Shown here: positions 8,553 to 16,942 of the stretch, piece after piece | Numbering within the stretch: the stretch's first letter is position 1 | How the letters are laid out: each line of letters starts with the position of its first letter | DNA from: Candidatus Sulfotelmatobacter sp. | GTDB lineage: Bacteria; Acidobacteriota; Terriglobia; Terriglobales; Acidobacteriaceae | Reading direction: 5' to 3' | DNA length: 29,061 nt | NCBI GenBank assembly: GCA_030045935.1 | Contig: JASIEN010000638.1 | Location: 1 to 29,061, forward strand | Position numbers and translations under genes: made by a program | Notes under the pieces: model-generated | The model's input: only the letters and a program-made list of their open reading frames with translations | Told to the model about the DNA's origin: nothing | Databases searched by the model: none

Positions 8553-9395
8553 ATGCCCGCCAATGATCTCGATTCCAAGCGCGAAGCTCTTCGGGCCAGG
8601 TTGTGTGGGCTGGGCCGGGTGATGGTCGCCTATTCCGGCGGTGTAGATTCCGCTTATCTGGCATGGGCCGCACATCAGGTTCTGGGCCATCAGGTGCTCG
8701 CCATCATTGCCGACTCGCCCAGCCTGGCGCGAAGGCAGTTGGCCGATGCGGTCGCCTTTGCTCGCGAGCAAGAGATTCCGCTGGAAATCATTCAAACGGG
8801 CGAACTTGACCGCCCCGAATACATCCGCAATGATTCGCAGCGCTGCTTTTTCTGCAAAGATGAATTGTTCACGTTGATGGAAGAAGCGCGCAGGGTGCGG
8901 GGTTTCGACGCTATCGCGTACGGTGTAAACGCAGACGATCAAGCTGATTTCCGTCCCGGACAAAGGGCGGCAAAGTTGCATTTTGTTGCCGCACCGCTTC
9001 TTGATTGCGGCTTGGGAAAAGAAGAGATTCGCACCCTTGCGCGCAACGCCGGCTTGCGCATCTGGAACAAGCCAGCCTCAGCGTGTTTATCTTCTCGCAT
9101 TGAATACGGCCGGCCGGTGACGCGGGAAAATCTTGCAATCGTTGAGAACGGCGAAGATACGTTGCGCGAACTCGGGTTCAGACAATTTCGAGTTCGCCAT
9201 CATGGAGAGATTGTGCGCATCGAGATCGCACCTGAGGAACTGCACCGCGCCCTCAATCCCGTCATGGCGGCCGAGTTCATCCGGATCTTCAAAGCTCTCG
9301 GCTTCAAATTTGTGACCCTGGACCTGGAGGGTTTCCGCTCCGGCTCAATGAACAAGTTGCTGGCGCCAGAAGATTTGATAAAGCGCGCCAGATGA
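8553..9395 (+). CDS. larE: ATP-dependent sulfur transferase LarE
   Basis: A 280-residue PP-loop ATPase. The PP-loop is AYSGGVDS (residues 26-33); RCFFCKDELF (98-106) and KPASACLSSR (173-182) are typical of LarE. C178 corresponds to the sacrificial Cys176 of Lactobacillus plantarum LarE, which donates sulfur to pyridinium dicarboxylate during synthesis of the nickel-pincer cofactor of lactate racemase. The three-cysteine pattern expected of the [4Fe-4S]-using LarE class is not apparent, so a single-turnover type is inferred. No larA, larB or larC is present in the window, so the partner enzymes must lie elsewhere or the product differs. The start at 8553 has no clear Shine-Dalgarno; the gap after lptD is 114 bp. 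Confidence 0.9.
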   Translation: MPANDLDSKREALRARLCGLGRVMVAYSGGVDSAYLAWAAHQVLGHQVLAIIADSPSLARRQLADAVAFAREQEIPLEIIQTGELDRPEYIRNDSQRCFFCKDELFTLMEEARRVRGFDAIAYGVNADDQADFRPGQRAAKLHFVAAPLLDCGLGKEEIRTLARNAGLRIWNKPASACLSSRIEYGRPVTRENLAIVENGEDTLRELGFRQFRVRHHGEIVRIEIAPEELHRALNPVMAAEFIRIFKALGFKFVTLDLEGFRSGSMNKLLAPEDLIKRAR

Positions 9396-9559
9396 GAAAA
9401 GAACCAGCGTGCAGCGCGATCGGCGACGCCTTCTCTTCGTGGATCTTGAATTCCGTTGGCTGAGGTTGCCGTCATTCTGCCTGCCATGCGCCTTCCCGCG
9501 TGCAGCCAGTGGCTGTGAGATAATCGATCTTCTACATTCCAAATCCAAGGCGGTTTTTC

Positions 9560-10492
9560 GTGACATCATTGCAGCGTTGCATTTTCATTCTGCTCGTAGT
9601 TTGTCTGGGCTGCGTGGCCCAATCTTCTCCGTCTGATTTGTCAAAGAAGATTGAGCGGCAGGTTCGTTCTTATTATCGAATTCCTCCCGAAAATAACGTG
9701 CTGATTGGCGAGCCAGCGCCCGCCACAGAATTTCCCGGCTTCGATGCTCTTAAAGTGACTGTGGATAACGGCGATAAGAAACAGGAGTTGACCTTTCTGG
9801 TCTCAAAGGACCGTTCATTGCTGATCCGACTGACGAAATTTGACCTGACCAAGGACCCCTTCGCGGAGACCATGAGCAAAATCGATCTTAACGGACGGCC
9901 AACCCGAGGGGCGAAGTCAGCAAAAGTGATCGTGGTTAATTTCGATGATTTCGAGTGCCCGTTCTGTTCGCGGTTGCACCAGACACTATTCCCGGAAATT
10001 CTGAAAGAATACGGAGACCGGGTCACTTTCGTTTACAAGGATTATCCTCTGGTAGAGATTCATCCCTGGGCCATGCATGCGGCGGTCGACGCCAATTGTC
10101 TGGCGGCGCAAAACAGCGATGCCTATTGGGATTTTGCCGATTACATTCATGGCAATCAGAATGAAGTGAACAACGAAAAAACTCCGGCGGCGCGTTTTGA
10201 GCAACTCGACAAGATCACGACAAATGTAGCTCAGAAACACAGCGTGGATCTCACCAAGCTGCAAGCCTGTATGAAGGCGCAGGATGCGAGAGCGGTAACG
10301 GCCTCAATGAAACAGGCTGAATCAGTTGGGGTAGACTCCACACCGGCGATGTTTGTGAATGGCGAAGCTGTAAATGGAGGCGCGGTGCATGCCGATGTTG
10401 TGCGCGCCGCTCTGGATCGTGCCCTGAAGGAAGCGAATGTGCCGGTCCCGGAACACGCGAAAGCAAATACAGGCGCTGCACCTTCCAAATAG
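9560..10492 (+). CDS. DsbA-like thioredoxin-fold thiol oxidoreductase, exported
   Basis: A 310-residue exported protein starting at GTG 9560, with AAGG about 9 nt upstream. Residues 1-20 form a short signal sequence; C18 may be lipid-modified but the box (VCLGC) is not classical. After a ~100-residue N-terminal domain comes a DsbA/DsbG-type thioredoxin domain: FDDFECPFCSRLH with active-site C133-P-F-C136, an inserted helical region with C180 and C237, and the cis-proline motif VDSTPAMFVNG (P262). It is expected to oxidise or isomerise disulfides of envelope proteins; the LptD encoded 1.1 kb upstream is a plausible client. The SurA-like gene follows after 82 bp. Confidence 0.88.
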   Translation: MTSLQRCIFILLVVCLGCVAQSSPSDLSKKIERQVRSYYRIPPENNVLIGEPAPATEFPGFDALKVTVDNGDKKQELTFLVSKDRSLLIRLTKFDLTKDPFAETMSKIDLNGRPTRGAKSAKVIVVNFDDFECPFCSRLHQTLFPEILKEYGDRVTFVYKDYPLVEIHPWAMHAAVDANCLAAQNSDAYWDFADYIHGNQNEVNNEKTPAARFEQLDKITTNVAQKHSVDLTKLQACMKAQDARAVTASMKQAESVGVDSTPAMFVNGEAVNGGAVHADVVRAALDRALKEANVPVPEHAKANTGAAPSK

Positions 10493-10574
10493 ATTGCAAG
10501 CGTTTGGGAACATCTTTTCCGATACAATTCAGGCGCATCTTCGATGCAGCCAACGAGGTTCCAGGGGAGTCCAT

Positions 10575-11639
10575 TTGAAAAGACATGCCTATATTGTGCG
10601 GCGAACGGCAGGCATCACGGCCGCATTTCTCCTGATGATACTGCTCGGATGCAAATCGCCCGTCGGGGGCGACGTGATGGCGACTGTCGATGGCCGCAAG
10701 ATTTTTCGCTCCGATGTCGACAAGTATTACGACAATCAGGTCGCAAGCGCACAGCAACCGCCTGTCGGCGAGCAAGCGACCGTCCTGCGTTTGAATATTC
10801 TGCGGCAGCTTATTGACGACGAAATGGTCATGCGACGGGCGGAAAAACTCGGCCTGCTGGCTACGGACGAAGAAGTCGACCGCAAACTCAATGAAATCAG
10901 GTCCCCTTACACGCAGGAACAATTCGATGAGCGGCTGAAAGAAAAAAAGATTACCCTCGATGATTTCAAGCGCGACATCCGCCGCTCGATTACGGTCGAG
11001 AAGGTAATGAATAAAGAAGTGTCCTCTAAGATCGATGTTACCGATCAGGACGTGAATGCTTATTTCTCGGCGCACAAGGCGGAATTCAACCTGATCGAAC
11101 CGCAGTATCACCTGGCGCAGATTTTTGTGACTCCGGTGCCCAATCCGCAAGTGCACAATCAGAACAACAAGGCACAGAACGAAGCCGATGCACGCAAGAA
11201 AATCCAGATGATTTCAAACCGCCTGGACAGCGGCGACGACTTTGCAACCCTGGCGATGAATTACTCCGAAGACCCCGAAACTTCGGGCAACGGAGGCGAT
11301 TTGGGGACAGTTCCCGAGTCCTCTTTGCGTACGACCGACCCGACGACTCGCGATGCAGTTTTAAAGCTAAAACCCGGACAGTATAGCCAGATCATCACAG
11401 TGGTGAATCCGGCGAATAGACAGACGGTCGGGTTCCGCATCGTGAAGCTGGTTTCGAAAGAGCCGGCGGGACAGCGCGATCTCTCCGACCCGCGCGTGCA
11501 GCAGGCGATCCGGTCGCAATTACACGACCGGCGCGAGCAGTTGTTGAAAGCCGCCTACTACGAGCTTCTGCGTGACTCGGCGAAAGTGGAAAATTACTAC
11601 GCCAAACAAGTGCTGGATAGCAATGGAATTGTGAAGTAA
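10575..11639 (+). CDS. SurA/PrsA-like parvulin-type peptidyl-prolyl isomerase lipoprotein
   Basis: A 354-residue protein. I start at TTG 10575 because AGGGGAG lies 5 nt upstream and the product then has a perfect lipoprotein signal (basic MKRHAYIVRR, hydrophobic core, LLGC with lipidated C26). The frame is open further upstream, but that part overlaps the end of the DsbA-like gene. Residues ~35-160 are a SurA_N-like chaperone domain (ATVDGRKIFRSDVD). Residues ~165-290 are a rotamase domain with YHLAQIFV, DFATLAMNYSEDP and GNGGDLGTVPE. It probably folds or chaperones envelope proteins such as LptD. The C terminus is a helical tail with many charged residues. Confidence 0.88.
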   Translation: MKRHAYIVRRTAGITAAFLLMILLGCKSPVGGDVMATVDGRKIFRSDVDKYYDNQVASAQQPPVGEQATVLRLNILRQLIDDEMVMRRAEKLGLLATDEEVDRKLNEIRSPYTQEQFDERLKEKKITLDDFKRDIRRSITVEKVMNKEVSSKIDVTDQDVNAYFSAHKAEFNLIEPQYHLAQIFVTPVPNPQVHNQNNKAQNEADARKKIQMISNRLDSGDDFATLAMNYSEDPETSGNGGDLGTVPESSLRTTDPTTRDAVLKLKPGQYSQIITVVNPANRQTVGFRIVKLVSKEPAGQRDLSDPRVQQAIRSQLHDRREQLLKAAYYELLRDSAKVENYYAKQVLDSNGIVK

Positions 11640-11704
11640 GAGTATCTCGGTAGGAAATCATCTCACGCAAAGAAAATGGTGCAAATTTCATATCGAGTTG
11701 TGGT

Positions 11705-12199
11705 TTACTCGACGATCGCAAGAACATCGCCGGCATTCACTGCCGCGCCTTGCTTCACCGGGATTTTTTGAACGATTCCCTTCTTGGGAGATTTGATTTC
11801 GTTCTGCATCTTCATCGCTTCGATCACTACGATCCCCGCGCCCGCTTCCACTTCCTCCCCTTCATTTACTAAGATGCGGACGACCTTGCCGGGCATGGCG
11901 GCGGTAATTTTTCTTGGGCCGTGATGGTCGGCGGCGCGAGTGCGGCTTCGCAACGAGCGGGGATCACGCACTTCCGCAGCGAAGCGCGCGCTGCCAACCC
12001 AGATATGTAAGTCTCCAGCAACCCGCTCGGACTTGACTTCATAACACATGTTGCCGATACGGAGTGAGAGAACATCGGATCGGGCGAGGACGGCATCGAT
12101 CTGCATGGGGCGGCCATCGAGAAAACAGGACCAGCGTCCATCCGCGTGGTTGAGATCCAGCCGATGATTCTTGCCGTCGATGGTTATGTCGTAGATCAT
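11705..12199 (-). CDS. Biotin carboxyl carrier subunit of an acyl-CoA carboxylase
   Basis: A 164-residue protein. Residues 1-85 (YDITIDGKNHRLDL...) resemble the BT/linker domain found in alpha subunits of propionyl- and acyl-CoA carboxylases; residues ~95-164 are a biotinyl domain with the motif EAMKMQNE, K130 being the biotinylated lysine. It carries the carboxybiotin from the biotin carboxylase encoded immediately upstream (23-bp gap) to a carboxyltransferase that is not in this window. The BT-like N-terminal part argues for a split propionyl/acyl-CoA carboxylase alpha subunit rather than canonical AccB of fatty-acid synthesis. The gene gap to accC is made of repeat words. Confidence 0.88.
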   Translation of the reverse strand: MIYDITIDGKNHRLDLNHADGRWSCFLDGRPMQIDAVLARSDVLSLRIGNMCYEVKSERVAGDLHIWVGSARFAAEVRDPRSLRSRTRAADHHGPRKITAAMPGKVVRILVNEGEEVEAGAGIVVIEAMKMQNEIKSPKKGIVQKIPVKQGAAVNAGDVLAIVE

Positions 12200-12200
12200 T

Positions 12201-12222
12201 TACTAGTACTCAGTACTCAGTC
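12201..12222. repeat. AGTACTCAGTACTCAG repeat at the carboxylase gene junction
   Basis: The 23 bp between the two carboxylase genes consist almost entirely of tandem AGTACTC words. The same word family, as an inverted pair, forms the in-frame insertion in tgt at 24116-24218. Confidence 0.7.
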
Positions 12223-13740
12223 TCAGTGCAAGGCTTCACGGCGGCTGGCCGCTTTCCACTTTGAGTTGTCATCTTGTCCGCGCGAATTAGCGTCTGCGGC
12301 GCCGTTCGATCCAGATGCGCTTGTGCCAAGTGCAGCGAAAATTCCCGCTGCAATCGCCGCCACATCGGCCGCAGCAGTGTCGGATTTTTTGTCCTCCCTG
12401 CGCTCCAGCAAGCGATCAAGGAAGCCGGTGTCGAGGCGTGCGGCGCGGAATTCCGGATCGCTCAGAATCCGCCTGAACAAAGAAATATTGGTTTTGATTC
12501 CGCCTACAAAATATTCGTCGAGAGCGCGCATCAGCCGCGCGATGACCTGATCGCGGTCCGTGCCGTAGCCGATCAACTTGCCCAGCAGCGGGTCGTAGTC
12601 GAGAGGAACGTTCCACCCCTGGTACATGCCGCTGTCGCGTCGGATACCAGGGCCGGAAGGCGCCAGCAGCAGCGTGATCCTGCCCGGGCTTGGGAAATAG
12701 TTGTTGTCCGGATCTTCGGCATAGATGCGGCACTCGATGGCGTGGCCGCGAATACTGATTTCCTCCTGGCGGAACGGCAATTTCTCTCCTGCGGCGACGC
12801 GAATCTGCAAGTGGACGAGGTCGAATCCCGTGATCAGTTCCGTGACGGGGTGCTCCACCTGCAAGCGCGTGTTCATCTCGAGAAAATAGAAATTTTTCTG
12901 CTGATCGACGAGAAATTCGACCGTGCCGGCGTTGGTATAGCCGGCGGCCTGGGCTACACGGACGGCAACTTCGCCCATCCTGCGCCGCATATCAGGATCG
13001 ACGAGGGGGGATGGTGCTTCTTCCAGCACCTTCTGATGGCGCCGCTGCAACGAACATTCGCGCTCACCGAGATAGACTGTGTTGCCGTGCTCATCGGCCA
13101 AGATCTGCATTTCGATGTGCCGGGGGTTGACGATGGCTTTTTCGATGTAGACCTCGCGATCGCCGAACGACCGCTCAGCCTCGCTGCGTGCCGCGTCCAG
13201 CGCGGACTTGAGCTCGTCGAGGGCATGGACGAGGCGCATGCCCTTGCCGCCGCCTCCCGCTGCCGCTTTCAGCATGATTGGATAGCCGATGTGTTGCGCG
13301 ACCTGCGCGGCTTCCTCGAATGATTCCAGGCCGCGCGAGGTGCCGGGAACGAAGGGAATGCTCGCTTTCTCCATGGCCTGACGGGCACGGGTTTTCGAAC
13401 CCATAGCTTCCATTGCAGCGGCAGTAGGACCGATGAATTTCACTCCGGCATCGGCGCAGGCGCGAGCGAAACGTGGGTTTTCTGAGAGGAATCCGTAACC
13501 AGGATGGATGGCGTCAGCGCGGGAGCGTTTTGCAATGTCGAGAATCTTCGCAATGTTGAGATACGATTCGGTTGCGGCGGCCGCACCGATGGGGTAAGCT
13601 TCGTCGGATTTTCGCACGTGCAGAGAAGCGCGATCGACATCGGAGTAGACTGCCACCGCGGCGATGCCCATTTCATGGCAGGCGCGGATGACGCGAACAG
13701 CAATTTCACCGCGATTGGCGATAAGGATTTTCTTGAACAT
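12223..13740 (-). CDS. accC: Biotin carboxylase subunit of an acyl-CoA carboxylase
   Basis: A 505-residue biotin carboxylase, which uses ATP and bicarbonate to carboxylate biotin on the carrier encoded next to it. It begins MFKKILIANRGEIAVRVIRA, the standard BC N terminus; an open frame reaches 13794 but the ATG at 13740 is the family start. The ATP-grasp domain shows AAAGGGGKGMR, GERECSLQRRHQK and FLEMNTRLQVEHPVTE, followed by the BC C-terminal domain. About 50 extra C-terminal residues (TAAADVAAIAAGIFAAL then a Ser/Gly/Asn-rich tail) exceed canonical AccC (~450) and are typical of acyl-CoA carboxylase alpha subunits. Divergent from the GT39 gene. Confidence 0.93.
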   Translation of the reverse strand: MFKKILIANRGEIAVRVIRACHEMGIAAVAVYSDVDRASLHVRKSDEAYPIGAAAATESYLNIAKILDIAKRSRADAIHPGYGFLSENPRFARACADAGVKFIGPTAAAMEAMGSKTRARQAMEKASIPFVPGTSRGLESFEEAAQVAQHIGYPIMLKAAAGGGGKGMRLVHALDELKSALDAARSEAERSFGDREVYIEKAIVNPRHIEMQILADEHGNTVYLGERECSLQRRHQKVLEEAPSPLVDPDMRRRMGEVAVRVAQAAGYTNAGTVEFLVDQQKNFYFLEMNTRLQVEHPVTELITGFDLVHLQIRVAAGEKLPFRQEEISIRGHAIECRIYAEDPDNNYFPSPGRITLLLAPSGPGIRRDSGMYQGWNVPLDYDPLLGKLIGYGTDRDQVIARLMRALDEYFVGGIKTNISLFRRILSDPEFRAARLDTGFLDRLLERREDKKSDTAAADVAAIAAGIFAALGTSASGSNGAADANSRGQDDNSKWKAASRREALH

Positions 13741-13924
13741 CAGCGAAAGGCCAGTGCGGCAACTATCTTCTGCCCATTGCGAACTGAAAAGCAAGGTCAG
13801 ATGTCACAAGCGACGGTGAAGCGGACCAGCGCACCTGGGTAGTGGTGCAGTTTGGTGAGGAAGCCAGCCAAGCGCGCGATTATAACGGCGCAAAAGGCAG
13901 CGCCGCATCGCGCGGCTGGCCCAC

Positions 13925-13961
13925 ATCCTTCGCTGCGCAAAAGAAGCTTGCTCAGGATGAC
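13925..13961 (-). repeat. Partial copy of the MITE-like repeat
   Basis: Read on the minus strand this segment starts GTCATCCTGAGCAAGC and ends GCAGCGAAGGAT, matching the left half of the dispersed element with one end and the right half missing. It lies in the 292-bp gap between divergent accC and the GT39 gene; the rest of that gap shows no gene. A possible -10 (TATGAT at 14005-14010) for the GT39 gene has no matching -35. Confidence 0.65.
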
Positions 13962-14032
13962 AGGCAAATTGCACCAGTGAAAGCCCGGCACATTTCGGCA
14001 TAGTATGATCGACCTTTCTCACTAGTTTCAGA

Positions 14033-15700
14033 ATGATTTCTCCTGGAAATCCGGCTACCGGCGCGCGTCCGCAGGCTCACCCTTCAGCAGGGAATCCAGG
14101 AATTGACGGCTTGACTTTCGATTCTCCCCTCCTGCTCGGGCTGGTGCTGCTGGCGGCCTTCGCGGCACGCTTATACGAAGCTGCAGCGTACTTCCTGAAT
14201 CCCGATGAGGCTATGCACTTCGTGGAGGCCAGTCAGCCTTCACTTGCTCTCGCCTACAAGGCAGCCCTTACCAATGCGCATCCCCCCTTGTTCATTTTGT
14301 TGCTTTACTCTTGGCGCGGGCTCGGTCATTCGGAATTGATTCTGCGTCTGCCGTCAGCATTGGCTGGAGTGGCATGTTGCTGGTTCATATACCTCTGGCT
14401 CAAGTTGGTAATGGACCGAAAAGCAGCTTTTTTGGGATTGCTGCTGATGGCATTTTCTCCAGCGTTCATTCGACTCTCAGCCGAGATCCGGCAATACGCG
14501 TTGCTGCTGTTCTTTATGGCAGCATGCCTGTACCTTGCCGAGCGGGCGGTTCGCGAGAACTCTGCCTCCCTTATGCTTCTGTACTCTCTTTCGCTTTACG
14601 GCGCGCTGCTGGTGCATTATTCGGGGCTTCTGTTCGCTTTCTTGATGGGAGTCTACTTGCTGGTTCGTCTTTATCCGTTTAGGGAGCGGTCGGCGCTGGC
14701 GGCATCGTGGGCAGCGGGGCAAGTTGGCGGAGTGGCAATCGGCGGATATTTCATATTGACTCACCTGTTGAGATTGCGGGAAGGATCGATGCTGGGAGGC
14801 GAGTACGATGCCTTTCTGAGCAGATTCGTCTTTCATCCGGGCGAGCAGAATGCAATTGTGTTCACGGCGGCGAAGACCCTGCAAGTCTTCACTTACTTTT
14901 TCAGCCACGGCCTGATTGGAAGCCTGGGGCTGCTGGCGTTTCTCTGCGGCCTAGTCCTTTTATGGCGGGGAAGAGATGGCGGCATGGAATCGGGATCCGG
15001 TTCCCGCGGGCTGGCTCTTCTGATTGTATTCAGCTTCGTGGTGAACTGGGTGCCGGCGCTGCTGGGGAAATATCCCTATGGCGGAACGCGACATTCGGCT
15101 TTTCTGTTTCCTTTCACGGTCGCGGCGATGAGCTATGGGCTTTCCTATTGGTTGAATCGAAAATTCTGGTGCCTCGTCCTCGGCGTCACAATCGCGCTAC
15201 TGGTGTGCAACTTCTTCCCGGCTCCGCCACCCGGAATTCGCCCCAAGGATCACGCACGCCTTCTGATGCGGGAAGCAGTGGATAGTTTCCGGCGGTCGGC
15301 GCCGCCGGGCGCGATCGTGATTGCCGATTATCAGAGCGCGTTGCTGCTCGGCTATTACGTTTGCGGTCACGGTGTGGTGCAGACTTTTCTGCCCATGCAG
15401 CCGCTGTTCCGAGCGGAGTGCGGCGCTTATTCGGTGATTTCTCCCAGCTCGAACGAATTCAGATTTAGTGGAGTCGAGATTACGGGTCAGCTTCAAAGCA
15501 TTGTGGCGAAATACGGGGTCGGCGTTGAAACGAAGCTTTGGCTGTTTTCAGCGGGATGGATTGCGGATTCTGCGCCGGAATTGGAAAAAGAGCTGGTAAA
15601 GTTCGGCTGTCCGGCGCCAAGGAAGTATGGGGAAAATATTTTCTGGTGCGAGATTGCAATAGAGGGGCTTCGCGAGGAGACCGGTAATTCGCCAGATTGA
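14033..15700 (+). CDS. GT39-like (ArnT/PMT superfamily) membrane glycosyltransferase
   Basis: A 555-residue polytopic protein of the GT-C fold. After a short polar N terminus, the first membrane helix (about 31-52) leads into a periplasmic loop with NPDEAMHF (D58-E59, the expected catalytic/metal acidic pair) and NAHPPLF (H83-P84-P85), the two hallmarks of GT39/GT83-like enzymes. Ten or so further hydrophobic helices follow and the last ~130 residues form a soluble domain. Such enzymes transfer sugars from a polyprenyl-phosphate donor to lipid, glycan or protein acceptors in the periplasm; donor and acceptor are unknown here. It stands alone between accC (divergent) and the TPR gene (convergent). 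Confidence 0.83.
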   Translation: MISPGNPATGARPQAHPSAGNPGIDGLTFDSPLLLGLVLLAAFAARLYEAAAYFLNPDEAMHFVEASQPSLALAYKAALTNAHPPLFILLLYSWRGLGHSELILRLPSALAGVACCWFIYLWLKLVMDRKAAFLGLLLMAFSPAFIRLSAEIRQYALLLFFMAACLYLAERAVRENSASLMLLYSLSLYGALLVHYSGLLFAFLMGVYLLVRLYPFRERSALAASWAAGQVGGVAIGGYFILTHLLRLREGSMLGGEYDAFLSRFVFHPGEQNAIVFTAAKTLQVFTYFFSHGLIGSLGLLAFLCGLVLLWRGRDGGMESGSGSRGLALLIVFSFVVNWVPALLGKYPYGGTRHSAFLFPFTVAAMSYGLSYWLNRKFWCLVLGVTIALLVCNFFPAPPPGIRPKDHARLLMREAVDSFRRSAPPGAIVIADYQSALLLGYYVCGHGVVQTFLPMQPLFRAECGAYSVISPSSNEFRFSGVEITGQLQSIVAKYGVGVETKLWLFSAGWIADSAPELEKELVKFGCPAPRKYGENIFWCEIAIEGLREETGNSPD

Positions 15701-15834
15701 TTTCAAAAACCTTAAACCGCAAAGATCGCAGAGAAAATGTCACAGAGCGCGCAAAGAAGAATTCTCCACAAAAAAGCAGGCCACTCCGGTCAGCCGCCCA
15801 TTTCGATCTGATTCTTCCAAAGCTACTCTCCCGA

Positions 15835-16671
15835 TTACTTCTGCTGATCGAGAGTGATACCCTGCGCGCCGGGCTGTTTTTCCGCCTTGGCTTTTTTCGT
15901 GCTCAGAGTTTTATCCACCCAGCTGTCGGCGGTTTTCAGATCTTCCTGGCGGGCGGCAAGATCGTCGCACTCCACATCGGCCTTTTCACGGTACATCAGG
16001 TTGAGGTAGGCCATCGCATCGTCGTAGTCGGGGCGGAGCTGGATGGCTTTATTCAAGCTGTCGATGCCTTCCTGAATTGCGGGCCAGTTCTTGGCTTTCA
16101 GTGACTCGCAGGCCTTTTTCTGCTCTTTGTTTTTGGGATTCAGCTCCTCATCCGGCTTAAGACCGAGTTTGGCCCGCTCTTCCATGCGCACGGGGTAACA
16201 TTCGGCCCAATCGATAACGCCGATCGAGTAGTAAGGATCGGGATCGTTGGGATCCAACTCCGAAACCATGTGGTTGTACTTTTTGGCATCGTCGAATTTC
16301 TTCATGTTGTAGTACAGCGAGGCGATGCCCTTGGCGGCATTCACTTTCTGCTCGCGTGGAGCGCTCATATCGAGGACGTGCTTGTATTGATCAATCGCCT
16401 CCTCGGCATTCTTATTGTTGTCGGGCGTGTCGACGCCGGGGATGTACTGCTGCGCATAAGCAGTGGCCAGATACATCTTGGCATTGATCAACTTGGGATC
16501 GAGGGCCACGGACTGCTGAAAGTGATCTATGGCTTCTTCGTACTTTGCGTTCTTGTAAGCGGTGACGCCCTTGTTGAGCTGATCGCGGGCGCGAAGTTTA
16601 TCGCAGCCTGTGGAGAAAAACAGGGCGAACACAACGCCCATGAGCATCAGCAGTCGTAAGAGTTTATTCAT
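15835..16671 (-). CDS. TPR-repeat lipoprotein
   Basis: A 278-residue lipoprotein: MNKLLRLLMLMG hydrophobic signal, lipobox STGC (C23), then TPR-like repeats such as GVTAYKNAKYEEAIDHFQQS, EEAIDQYKHVLDM, IASLYYNMKKFDDAKKY and IDSLNKAIQLRPDYDDAMAY. A charged Lys/Gln-rich tail ends the protein. I chose the ATG at 16671; a TTG 24 bp upstream would also keep the signal. It is the last gene of the long minus-strand run, after tonB-exbB-exbD-exbD, so it may act in the envelope with that system or in outer-membrane assembly; the exact role is unknown. Confidence 0.85.
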   Translation of the reverse strand: MNKLLRLLMLMGVVFALFFSTGCDKLRARDQLNKGVTAYKNAKYEEAIDHFQQSVALDPKLINAKMYLATAYAQQYIPGVDTPDNNKNAEEAIDQYKHVLDMSAPREQKVNAAKGIASLYYNMKKFDDAKKYNHMVSELDPNDPDPYYSIGVIDWAECYPVRMEERAKLGLKPDEELNPKNKEQKKACESLKAKNWPAIQEGIDSLNKAIQLRPDYDDAMAYLNLMYREKADVECDDLAARQEDLKTADSWVDKTLSTKKAKAEKQPGAQGITLDQQK

Positions 16672-16803
16672 TGCGGTATAAGTCTCCCTTGCCAAGAAAG
16701 CATCCTAGGCCAGACGTATGGAATTGACAAGCGGCCAAAGGCAAATCGTTGTCTGAAGCGACGGGCAAATCTTAGAAAAAACCAGATTTTTGCACCTACA
16801 AAG

Positions 16804-16826
16804 CGCGGGGGCGAGACGCCCCCGCG
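16804..16826 (-). repeat. Perfect 10-bp hairpin between exbD and the TPR gene
   Basis: CGCGGGGGCG and CGCCCCCGCG surround an AGA loop. No T-run follows on the coding strand, so a terminator is unlikely. A further repeat word, CTTCGATTTCGCTCAGGGCAA (16841-16861), related to ones at 26262 and 28798, lies beside it; together they fill much of the 271-bp gap 16672-16942. Confidence 0.7.
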
Positions 16827-16942
16827 ACAACAGACGGACTCTTCGATTTCGCTCAGGGCAAGCGCCGGCATTTGATTCTAAAACAGCGCTCCGCTGGGAC
16901 GTCGCTGCCCGGAGCGCACAACACCGCGACCCTGCGGCTGGT

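Noticed and set aside
7809..8981. 390-residue minus-strand open frame
   Set aside because: It lies antisense to the ends of lptD and larE, has no domain-like pattern and both sense genes are certain.
12274..13323. 349-residue plus-strand open frame
   Set aside because: Entirely antisense to the biotin carboxylase; composition is that of a mirrored GC-rich gene.
15701..15834. Possible small gene or RNA between the GT39 and TPR genes
   Set aside because: Contains only short words such as CGCAAAGATCGCAGAG, resembling degenerate repeats; no frame or fold worth naming.
16804..16826. Rho-independent terminator after exbD
   Set aside because: The stem is perfect but no T-run follows on the minus strand.
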